64,000 nt of DNA from Syngnathus acus (taxonomy: Eukaryota; Chordata; Actinopteri; Syngnathiformes; Syngnathidae), in contig NC_051094.1 of NCBI RefSeq assembly GCF_901709675.1, forward strand, positions 10,968,501-11,032,500, written 5' to 3'. Each line of letters begins with the position of its first letter. The stretch's first letter is position 1. The notes under the pieces were generated by a model that had not been told where the DNA came from, searched no databases, and was given only the letters and a program-made list of their open reading frames with translations. Shown in pieces: positions 47,225 through 57,900 of this stretch. The translations under genes and the position numbers were made by a program.

Positions 47225-48493
47225 ATGCAAGGAAACCGAGGCCCTCAACAGAACCATGGTCCAAACTGTCAGTCTGGCCAGGGAGACCAGAAGAAACATG
47301 GAGGAAATGCGAACGGCCAGGAGCCGAGCGACACAACCCGCCCGAACGAGGCCCTCACACTGGACCTGCAAAGCTTCAGGAAGCCTGGTGAGAAAACCTT
47401 CACCCAGCGCAGCAGGCTGTTTGTCGGAAACCTGCCTGCCGGGGTCACGGAGGAGGACATTGAAAAGCTGTTTGCAAAGTACGGCAAGGCCACTGAGGTT
47501 TTTGTCAACAAGGACCGAGGCTTCGGCTTCATCCGCCTGGAGACTAGAATTATCGCAGAGATCGCCAGAGCTGAGCTGGATGATGCCCCGTTCAGAGGTA
47601 GACCCATCCGCGTTAGGTTTGCAACACACGGTGCTGCTCTGTCTGTAAAAAATCTGCCAGACTTTGTGTCCAATGAGCTGCTGGAGGAGGCGTTCTCCGT
47701 TTTTGGGCAGATTGAGCGAGCTGTGATCATTGTGGACGACCGAGGGAGACCCACTGGAAAAGGCATTGTGGAGTACACTTCCAAACCAGCCGCAAGAAAG
47801 GCTCTGGACAAATGCAATGATGGCGCCTATCTCCTTACAGCCTTCCCTCGCCCCATCACCGTGGAGCCTATGGAGCAGCTCGATGATGAGGAGGGTCTGT
47901 CCGAGAAACTCATAAACAAGAACCAGCAGTACCATAAAGAACGCGAGCAGCCGCCGCGATTCGCTCAGCCGGGCTCCTTTGAGTACGAGTACGCTATGCG
48001 CTGGAAGGCGCTGATGGAGATGGAGAAGCAACAGTACGAGATGGTGGACCGCAACATGAAAGAGGCTCAGGAGAAGCTGGAGGCTGAGATGGAGGCAGCA
48101 CGACATGAGCATCAGGTGATGCTGATGAGACAAGACCTGCTGAGGCGGCAAGAGGAGTTGCGCAGGATGGAGGAGCTCCACAGCCAAGAAGTGCAGAAGC
48201 GAAAGCAGGCTGAGCTCCGGCAAGAGGAGGAACGCCGGCGGAGGGAGGAGGAGATGCGCATGCGCAATGAGGAGCTGATGAAACGTCAGCAGGAGGGCTT
48301 CAGGGGCAGCTTTCAGGGAGAGAGCCGCGAGCAAGACATGAGGATGCACATGGGCCCCACTGGCATGCCGGCAGACAGCGCTCCTCTCATGGTGGGCCCG
48401 GGCAATGCCAGCATGCCTGGAGGTCAGGGGGGCTTCCCCAGAGGCCTCCCCGGACCAGGGGACTATGTACCGAACAAGCAACGCAGATTTTAA
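47225..48493 (+). CDS. nono: NONO-like DBHS RNA-binding protein, intronless
   Basis: DBHS proteins (NONO, SFPQ, PSPC1) bind RNA and DNA as dimers in nuclear paraspeckles and act in splicing, transcription and double-strand break repair. A single uninterrupted frame encodes 422 aa. RRM1 is at about residues 57-128 ([20 protein letters not shown]), RRM2 at about 131-212 ([23 protein letters not shown]), then the NOPS region ([20 protein letters not shown]) and a long charged coiled coil rich in [13 protein letters not shown]. The tail is Gly/Met/Pro-rich and ends VPNKQRRF, a likely nuclear signal. The wording [18 protein letters not shown] and [12 protein letters not shown] matches NONO rather than SFPQ or PSPC1. 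The absence of any intron, although vertebrate NONO genes have many as I recall, suggests an old retrocopy that stayed intact. Confidence 0.9.
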   Translation: MQGNRGPQQNHGPNCQSGQGDQKKHGGNANGQEPSDTTRPNEALTLDLQSFRKPGEKTFTQRSRLFVGNLPAGVTEEDIEKLFAKYGKATEVFVNKDRGFGFIRLETRIIAEIARAELDDAPFRGRPIRVRFATHGAALSVKNLPDFVSNELLEEAFSVFGQIERAVIIVDDRGRPTGKGIVEYTSKPAARKALDKCNDGAYLLTAFPRPITVEPMEQLDDEEGLSEKLINKNQQYHKEREQPPRFAQPGSFEYEYAMRWKALMEMEKQQYEMVDRNMKEAQEKLEAEMEAARHEHQVMLMRQDLLRRQEELRRMEELHSQEVQKRKQAELRQEEERRRREEEMRMRNEELMKRQQEGFRGSFQGESREQDMRMHMGPTGMPADSAPLMVGPGNASMPGGQGGFPRGLPGPGDYVPNKQRRF

Positions 48494-48733
48494 ATCCTGT
48501 TTGCATACTCAACTGTTTTTTGTTTGTTTTTTCAAAGACATGATAGTTCTGAGATTCACTTTTGTCTTTTTTTTTTTTTTTAAAGTGGCATGTATGTTTA
48601 TTTTCCCTTACATAGTACTTTTGCATTAGCTTTTTTTTTTTTTTTTTTTTTTTAAACTTCTCAATTGAGCCATGTTTTATTTTTTTCGTATGGATATAAA
48701 AAGATATTTGTTCTGAATTTGTTGTTTTCTGTA

Positions 48734-48739
48734 ATTAAA
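48734..48739 (+). terminator. nono: Candidate polyadenylation signal of the nono-like gene
   Basis: ATTAAA about 240 nt after the stop codon, preceded by two poly-T runs (48567-48581 and 48630-48652). No poly-A tract remains downstream, as would be expected of a recent retrocopy. Confidence 0.5.
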
Positions 48740-50300
48740 TTCTATATGAAAACCTCTGAGAGTCAAGTTCCTTTTGAAAAGACAAGAACAAACACGCAAT
48801 TTTTGGGATAGCTAAATCAACCAAGTTTGTCACTGATAAGCATAGTCCTGACAATACGTTATCATTGAGGAACTAATTCATCTTCAACAATCCCTTCGAT
48901 GATTCACAAGATGGCGCCGATACTGTATGCAACCTAACCCAATATTGTATGTTGTAGATATAACTAAATCTTTGAGGTAATTACAGATGAGGTGGTCAAA
49001 TATTGTACATAGAGGACCAACAAGCCATGACAAGGTGTTTTATTTTGTTTCTAATTTGTGAAGAGTAAGTTATTAATTAAAAGCACTATTGATCAGAACA
49101 TGCCAACTTATCATGAGTCATTATTGCAGGAAAGGAATCCCCTTTCCTATATCACCAAAGGTGTGTCACAGTCTGCAGACTATATGAGTCAATAAACTTA
49201 ATTTCCTGCTAGCAAAGAGATGTCTTATCGATGTTTTCAATCAGACAAACCCACACAACCCTTTTTTACCTTATCTTTTACATATTTGCACAAATGCCAT
49301 AATTTTGGTCATCCCAATTAGTCTGGTTGATATGTTTTAATTCTAAAATATAGCTCTGCTAGCCCTTCATTAATGTGTACTATTTTTCGCAACATTAAAT
49401 GAATTTGTGAAGTGTTTTTGTGTGCAAATTGACAAATGTTCTTTTCAATGACCCGATTTTGTGGCAGTATACCATGTCATAGAAAATATTGATGCTTAAA
49501 GCAAACTCAAGATTTTTGAACAACTCTTCTGAAGAGGTTTCCATCCATCATTTTGAGCCTCCACTTAACCTATTGTGTGTATTCACATGCTAAAATATTC
49601 TGTACTATAAAACAGATTTATGGTAGAGGACATGTGCATTGTATATAAACCCCTTCCAATCAAAAAAAACATCTGTCTCTGAAAAATATCCCCCGTGATA
49701 TTTATTGGAGAGCAGTAAAAGGGGCTGTATACAGACAGCAAATACAAGCGTGCAAACCTTATGGGGTCAAAGGTTAAGTGTTGATGTTTCAGCAGGTATT
49801 TTGCTCATTCAGTTAAATCTTTCTCTTTTTTTTGTATATTGCTAATCTTATCTGAGGCTCATCTACCAAGTACCCACTAAAGATGTAGTCACTCAGATTT
49901 GCATGTTGGGACGTGTGAGTGGCTTTTTTACAAACATGTCTGAATTGCAGATAGTTGAGGGGCTTCTTATCTTTACTGCGTAACATCTTTTCAGACAGTT
50001 AAGCAGGTGATGGTTCAAATCTTGCTGAGCAACGTAGTGAATTGGATTGAATGGATTGTTAAAAAAAGAGAAAAAATATGATTAGTTTAAAATCAACATA
50101 ATTAAAACAGCAAAGACTATTGTGACTTTTCACCTTATTTTTCTCGCATTACCACATAAATCACTTGTAAACACAGTAATGATATAGTTGTATGTTGAAA
50201 ATATTCGGAGCAATTTTGTTAATATTGACATAATTTAATCAGGTGTTTTTTTTTTTAATTGGGCATTTAAACATTTTGTTACACATCATGGAGTTGAAAT
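48740..50300. other. Intergenic AT-rich DNA
   Basis: I see no gene, RNA or defined element in this 1.5-kb stretch between the nono-like gene and the SINE. Confidence 0.5.
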
Positions 50301-50301
50301 G

Positions 50302-50631
50302 ATTGTATAGCTCAGTGGCCTAGTGGTAGAGTGTCCGCCCTGAGACTGGAAGGTTGTGGGTTCAAACCCCGGCCGGGTCATACCAAAGACTATAAAAATG
50401 GGACCCATTGCCTCCCTGCTTGGCACTCAGCATTAAGGGTTGGAATTGGGGGGTTAGATCACCAACTGATTCCCGAGCGCGGCACCGCTGCTGCTCACTG
50501 CTCCCCTCTCCCCCAGGGGATGGATTAAAATCACACGGGGATGGGTTAAATGCAGAGGACAAATTTCACCACACCCAGGTGTGTGTGTGACGATCATTGG
50601 GACTTTAATCTTTAATCTTTAATCTTTAATA
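50302..50631 (+). mobile_element. tRNA-derived SINE
   Basis: The head resembles a tRNA with internal polymerase III promoter boxes: an A-box-like TAGTGGTAGAGTG and a B box GGTTCAAACCC. A tRNA-unrelated body of about 220 bp follows, and the tail is three to four repeats of CTTTAAT. ATTG-containing hexamers (TGATTG before the head, AGATTG after the tail) may be a short target-site duplication. It is not a functional tRNA, because the 3' half of the tRNA fold is missing. Confidence 0.85.
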
Positions 50632-50639
50632 GATTGGAA

Positions 50640-51974
50640 TGTACAGTATAAGTGTAAGGTTGCCACAGAAACACAAAGTGACACATCATTGTGAATTGTT
50701 ATTAAAATAAAGTCATTTAACGACTTTAGCATGATTTTGTCGAACACAAAATAAGATTGTGAGGGATTCCTTATATTTCCTAATGTTATTTAACTGTAGA
50801 AGTGGAGGAAACACTTTTGTAAATGATGCTGCACATTTCAATGAAGTGGCAAAACTGTACATTGTGCGGTGATTGTTCAGCCAGTTTGAGCAAGGGAGTC
50901 CCTATCTGACCCATTTCTTCTTGTCTTTTTCGACCATTAAGTTTTATCATTCTTCCAAATGCTTGCGCACCTTTGCTCTTCACACACATGCAACACGCAG
51001 CTCACTTTTATCAAAGCTTTGACCTTGACATACGATAACAATGTCAATTACAGGTTTAAGTTTTGATTGTAGGATTTGATCGAGGGAACGATAATATCGA
51101 CGTGACACGGCTGCCCCTGTCTTCTACCGTCATTTTTGTCCAGAGTTGTGTCGATGAACAACAAAATGCTGCAACCATCAGAAATAAAGAAATGATGGCT
51201 TCAAGCAATTTCCCAAGCTTTACTGAGCCAAGGCATTTTACATTGGATAAAACTCACGGCACACCACCAAAAAATGATGAATACTACAAAAGTAACACTT
51301 TGTATACACACAAACCGACTGTTTAATTGTTTTGCCTGTCTCGAAAGACTGCTGGCATAAAAGAAACAAAGATATTATAGATTGATAGAATTAATCCACA
51401 ATTCTTGAACAAATTCATTGAATTTGGATTGAATTTCTCACAAGAAACATGATGATCTCTCACACCACACTCGTGTGCCATGGCACCTTTGTTGGGAATC
51501 ACTGGTCTAAAGGTCTGAGTATACAGACTTAATTTATATCCCTGGCAGTGGTGTGCGCAAAACACGTGATCGTTATATGATTCAAATTCATTCACATTAT
51601 ATTTGAGTTCCGCATAGTTGCAGAAAGCAGGGTGTGGTTGATATTCTAGTTTCTCCCAGTTGGGCCGCATCTCCAGGCAACTCTATCAACATCGCTCAGG
51701 TTAATCATCAGACAGTTATTGATCATCCATAACTGCCTCTGACCAAATCTGCCATCGGACCAGATAAGACCGTGACATCATAGGAGTGCTAAAACTGAAC
51801 ATGTCAGAATGTTTGTGCAACCCCAGCAGTGAACAGTTAGACTGGCAGAGGTGCGACGGGCAAGCAAGACGACTCGGATTTCCCTTCAAGTGGATGATCA
51901 AATGCAGGGACGGCAGTGATTGACACGCTTCGATTGTGACTGAGGACCATTTTGTGGTTGAAACAGCAAAAGTC
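50640..51974. other. Intergenic DNA and npc1l1 upstream region
   Basis: No gene is supported. The last 250 bases before 51975 are the presumed npc1l1 promoter and 5' UTR. I saw no TATA box there and no site I would name with confidence. Confidence 0.45.
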
Positions 51975-54900
51975 ATGCGTCTTGTCGCAAGTCTGATCAC
52001 TTTTCTGACATGCACGGTGAGAATGTCTTTATCAGTATATGGACACTTTTTTAATAGCAGTACTCTGCTTCCTGTGAATCATACAGACAAAAAAGTTTAG
52101 TACAACAGTATTATAGAAATGTGATATAAATTAGTATAATACTTCATCCTTTTATTTCGATTGCGTTTATATTGTGACTGTGAGTTATTCTAATACACTT
52201 TGTTCTGGATTTTGTTGTCAATTGTAATGTAAATAATCTATTTACATAAATACATGTGTTTATTCAAGCGTGTTAAATTTTTTTGCTGACAAAAAAAACC
52301 AACTGACAAAATGCTTTTCAATGGATCATAAAAAGTGTGATTTGTACAATTTAATAATAATACAAACGTGTATTATTATTAAGGACGTGTTTTTCAGCTG
52401 CTTGTTTTAATACCACATTTTAGTAATGAGCATACTTTTAAAAGCCGGTAGTGTGTGGATGTTAATGACATCATAAATGTCAAATTAATCAACCTTGAAA
52501 TGTTGCTGTTTATCATTTCTGTTGAAGTTGATTAGGTCGGTGCAGTGCACAGTACAGGCCCGAAGCCAGGATGATAAACTTTATGGGGTTGACTGCTGAC
52601 ATCTTTGGAAGCTTAAAGCTGTATAAGTCATGATAAATCAGATCTTGTTTGTATTTGCAAATGTTAACATTTTCTTTCACTTTCATTAAAAATATACAAA
52701 AATGGTGTAAGTTAAGACAGAAAGTGTCGTAGAAGTAGAACAGTTGCAGATGATCATCTAGTATCCTATTGGGGGAATTTCCCAATTGTTTGATATCGTT
52801 CTTATGTGTAGCATAAATCAGGTCACAATTAGGAATGAATATATTAAAATTGTTTGTATGAAACTGTATTTGTTCTACCCACTTTGCCCCTACCGCCCCC
52901 CTCCACCAAAACATATCTGTGGTTGACACATGGCCATAACGCAGTTGGATTAGTTTATCAAAATGAAGAGAACTGTCAACTGTCATTATTTCTTGATGGT
53001 CATTCTCATTCCGATTGTGTTTCAGACTGTGCAGGTTCTTTCACAGACTGAGCATCAACCCGGCTACTGTGAGTTTTACGAAGAATGTGGCAAAAATCCT
53101 ACAGTGGGAGGGACCCTCATCCCTCCCATTGTCCCCTGCCGAAATTATAGCCGGGCCCGAGAACTGACGGGAGAACACTACCGCAAACTTCAACAGGTCT
53201 GTAGTGATGACGAGAAAATGAAACTCATATCAAACAAAACAACTAACCATCTTGTTAAACATGTTCCTCAAATGCAGGTGTGTCCCATGTTGGACGAGGG
53301 AGTTGGCAACACATTTGCATGTTGCTCCATAAAGCAGTTGTCATCCTTGGAAATGAGTTTGACCCTATCTAAGGCCCTGCTGGTGCGCTGCCCTTCTTGT
53401 GCTGAAAACTTTGCCCACCTGCACTGTATCAACACCTGCAGCCCAAACCAGAGCCAGACAATCAAAGTCACAAAGGTCATGAATGTCACTGACCTCGGAA
53501 AGACCAGAGAGGCTGTGGTGGCGTACCAGGCATACATCTCCACCACCTTTGCAGACGCCTCCTTCCAGTCGTGTCAAAATGTACGGATCCCTGCCACGGG
53601 AGGCTTCGCCATCGCCACCATGTGCGGCCGCTACGGCGCCAAGTTGTGCACCCCCCAGCGCTGGTACGATTTCCAGGGAGATACGGGCAACGGTCTGGCG
53701 CCACTGGACATTGATTTCAGACTCATAAAGCCGGGAGAAATGGAGGGAGTACCGAAGGGTGTGATTCCCTACAATGGGCGAGCCTTGAAGTGCAATGAGA
53801 CCACGCCGTCCGGAGGTCAGGCGTGCTCGTGTCAGGACTGCAAAGGATCGTGCCCTGTCTTTCCACCTCCCCCACTGCCACCGGGACCCTTCAGACTTTT
53901 GGGCACGGATGGCTTCCTTGTCATTGCCATCATCTTATTCTGCCTCCTGATCTTTTCCTTCATCTTCTTCCTTGTGGTTTCTTATTTGGTCAAGATGAAG
54001 AATAAGCAGGATGAAGAGAAAAAGAAGAGGAAAGGAAAAGATCAGAACTGTAACAATGTGAGTCAGCGGGCCATTCATCCGGCAGAGGTGACGTGTGCTG
54101 ACAAGAACAGCATGGCCGCTCAGGCCTTCCTTAGCTCTCTGTTTCAGAAATGGGGAACATTCATGGCTACTTATCCCCTCATGGTTAGTTTCTGGTTCAC
54201 AGAAGATCACTTTCTTCCTGTATCAAAATGCTGGTTGTCACACAAAGTTGTCTGACTCGGTCATCTGTCCTCGCCATCTAAGGTGCTCCTGGTGTCGGCT
54301 GTCGTCGTCGCTGCGTTCGCCACCGGCCTCATGTTCATGGAGCTCACAACTGACCCAGTGGAGCTCTGGTCGGCTCCCAACAGCCGGGCTCGTCAGGAGA
54401 AAGATTTTCACGACAAACATTTTGGGCCGTTCTTCAGGACCAACCAGCTGATTTTGACGGCACCAGGCAGAAAAGGCCACATTTATGACTCTTTGCTCTT
54501 TGGGCGACAGAACTTCAGTGGGCTTGTCTCCAAAGAGCTCATCATTGAAATGCTGCTTCTCCAGAAAAGAATACAGGTAAACGTCACAGGAACCGATTAG
54601 AGGCTAATCAAGATGATTAACTACGTCTTTGATTTTGTTTTAGGATATTGAGTTCTGGTCAGATGACCTAAATCGCACAGCGAGTCTGAAGGACGTGTGT
54701 TTTGCACCACTGAACCCCAACAACCCCTCCCTGACCGACTGTGCCGTCAACAGTCTGCCGCAATATTTTCAGAACAGCCTGGACAACATCAATGCCAAGG
54801 TGAACATGACTGAGCTGGGGGAGACCAAAGAAGTGGATTGGAGAGATCACCTGGTCTACTGCCTCAAGTAAGCACTCCTGAAGATGCATGCAAACTGCTA

Positions 54901-57900
54901 CAGCGTTCACTCAGAGACCTTTTTCTCTCTGTGTCTTCTCAAGTTCACCTCTGTCATTCAAAGACATCACTGATCTAGGACTGAGCTGCATGGCTGACTA
55001 TGGAGGTCCAGTCTTTCCCTTCCTGGCTGTCGGCGGCTATCAGGGTGAGCGGCTTGTAGCACCAACCTCAGTTTGAACAAGTGATTATCAAGTGATCGCC
55101 TTTAAAAGGGGGTTGTATTAAAATGGGAATTAGACTAAAATGGATGGATGGATGTCTATCGGATCAAGGAGTCCACCAGGATTCGTCTTCCAAGCCATAC
55201 AACAAACTGCTATTTGACTGTAGATTTTGCATCCACATTAGTACTTATTTGAAAATAAATAAACATCGTGCTTTCAAACATATTTGCCCTTCCAGGTGAC
55301 GAGTACACCAACGCAGAGGCCTTCATTTTAACCTTCTCCCTCAACAACTATCCGAGGACCGACGTAAAATTCAACGTAGCCATGCAGTGGGAGAAAGAGT
55401 TTCTGAAAATTGTCCAAGACTACCAGAGAAACCCGACCGCCAACTTTACGTTTGCATACATGGCAGAGGTGTGGTAAAAATCTGGAAAGTCACAAATGAT
55501 GTTTTCCAGCAGAAAGGTATGGATCCGTTTCTGTCCACAGAGGTCTCTGGAGGATGAGATCAATCGGACTACAGCAGAAGACATTCCCATCTTCATGATC
55601 AGCTACGCTGTCATCTTTGTTTACATCGCTGTTGCTCTGGGAGAGTATTCTTCTTGGAGTCGCATACTGGTAAGACTTACTTACACATGGCATGGTTTAT
55701 AGACAATCGTAGTTCCGAAGGAATTTTCCAATTGTCTGCATTTATTCTAGGTGGATTCAAAGTTTCTTGTGGGTCTTGGTGGGATTATGGTGGTTGGCTG
55801 CTCGGTGCTGGCCTCCATGGGCTTCTACTTTTGGATCGGAATTCCCTCCTCGTTGGTCATCCTGCAGGTCGTACCGTTCCTGGTACTTGCTGTCGGAGCT
55901 GACAACATTTTCATCTTTGTTCTAGAATATCAGGTGTTTATTTTTGTAGATCGTGACTCTTCCGAGTGCGTTTATCATGACTATTTGGTCTAACGTTTCT
56001 GTTCACTTTGGCAGAGAGATGTGCGGCAGCCTGGAGAGAAAAGAGAGCAGCAGATTGGCCGCGTGCTAGGAAACGTTGCTCCCAGCATGCTCCTGTGCAG
56101 TCTCTCTGAGTCTGTTTGCTTCTTTTTGGGTAAGGAAAAATATTCTTCTGCCATTCTAGACAGTTTTATCAATACATATCATATTCCTCAGTGCTAAAAG
56201 GATACTATGGCGTTTGCAATTTCTGTACAATGTGCCGTGTTTGTTTTTCCTCCAAGGTGCCCTGTCCACCATGCCTGCAGTGAAGACCTTCGCTTTGTAC
56301 GCAGCTTTGGCTGTGCTTATGGACTTTGTCCTCCAGATGACAGCGTTTGTGGCGCTGCTCTCTCTGGACGCCCGGCGCCAAGACAAAAACCGCTGCGAGC
56401 TGCTCTGCTGCGTCACCGTAAAGACCCAGAAATCCGACAAGCCCAACGAGGGCTTCCTGTTGCCCCTCATGAGGAACTATTACGCTCCCGTGCTGCTGAA
56501 CCGTTACATGAGATTCATTGTGGTACAACCTCTAAGAGTTACTTTCATTATTCTGACATCATATTACCGTCATGTTCAAAAGGTGTTCCACCCCCACTTT
56601 CTCTTCAGATGTTGGTGTTCCTCTTCATGTTCAGTGCTTCTCTGTACCTCATGTTCAATGTGACAGTGGGTTTGGATCAGGAACTGGCGATGCCCAAGGT
56701 CAGTGCGATACAGTATTTGCAGACTGCACATAATCATTGTTTTTGCTCTTTTTAGGATGCCTCACAAATGTATTTTCCTCGTTTGCAGGGCTCATATATG
56801 CTGGATTATTTCCAGTATTTATACAAATACTTGGAAGTTGGCGTCCCAGTTTATTTTGTAACAAAAAGAGGCTTCAATTTTGCCACAGTGGAGGGTATGA
56901 ACGGTGTGTGTTCCAGTGTTGGCTGCGACCAGTTCTCAATGATCCAGAAGATTCAATATGCCGCCAATCACCCTGAACTGTGAGTCCTTTGTATTCAAAA
57001 TCTTGCCGCTCAGATTTCACGCTGTCATTCAATGCGACACAGCAAAAAGCATATTCTATTGCCTGACACATCCTTGAACCAACTGATATCATAGTAGCAA
57101 CTTTTATATCTTCACAATCAGATCTGATAGTCAAAATGTCAGTTACATGATCCGCTCTGGTCTGATAAAGGTCACTTGTCACCGAGTGTGCCAAGATTAG
57201 AAAACGATTATACCTTTGATACGTGATACAAAGCAAATTTGACAGAACTTAAAAGTGACTATCCAGTATCCTCGTACAAAGCGGGTGCTAGATATTTTAA
57301 AATTGAAATCAATGTGAAGGCCAACAATTTATTTCCAACTACGCGCACGACATTTTGAATACCTGTATACTGTAAAATGCACTGTTATTGCCTTTTGTAA
57401 TGTAAAACTGGACTAATATTGCTGTTAACATCTGGGTTAGTCTCTTTTACCAAGAGGCTGGATGCAAATTTGCAATGCTATTTACTTTGTGATACAAAGA
57501 AGCCTTTAAAAAACAAAATATTATATTTGTGAGGATTTTTAACTGAGGTATCACATATTGGCATTGTCCAATTAAAAACACATATCTACCATGAATGATG
57601 TTTTTTCTTATCCAAAAAAAACACTTCATCATTTTTACAACACATGACAATATTATTACACCTGTTCAATTCACGTTTACTCCAGTTAATTTATTATTTG
57701 GTCTGTAGATCTTACATTGGCATCTCTGCAAACTCCTGGGTTGATGATTTCATCGACTGGCTGAACCCGGGATCCAGATGTTGTCGACTTTATAGCTTTG
57801 GTCCAAATGCTGGAAAGTTCTGTTCTGCAGACAAATGTGAGCATGGCTGTTGATGATGCAATGCACATTCACTACGAGTCTACCAAATGATGTGTTTTTA

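Noticed and set aside
47108-48481. 457-codon open frame on the minus strand opposite the nono-like gene
   Set aside because: It is antisense to a well-conserved DBHS coding sequence. Its leucine-rich composition is what the complement of a Glu/Arg-rich coiled coil gives.
50302-50400. Possible tRNA gene (A and B boxes present)
   Set aside because: The 3' part of the tRNA fold and discriminator are missing and a SINE body with a CTTTAAT tail follows.
51716-52015. 99-codon minus-strand frame upstream of npc1l1
   Set aside because: No recognisable motif; it overlaps the proposed npc1l1 5' UTR and signal-peptide exon on the plus strand.
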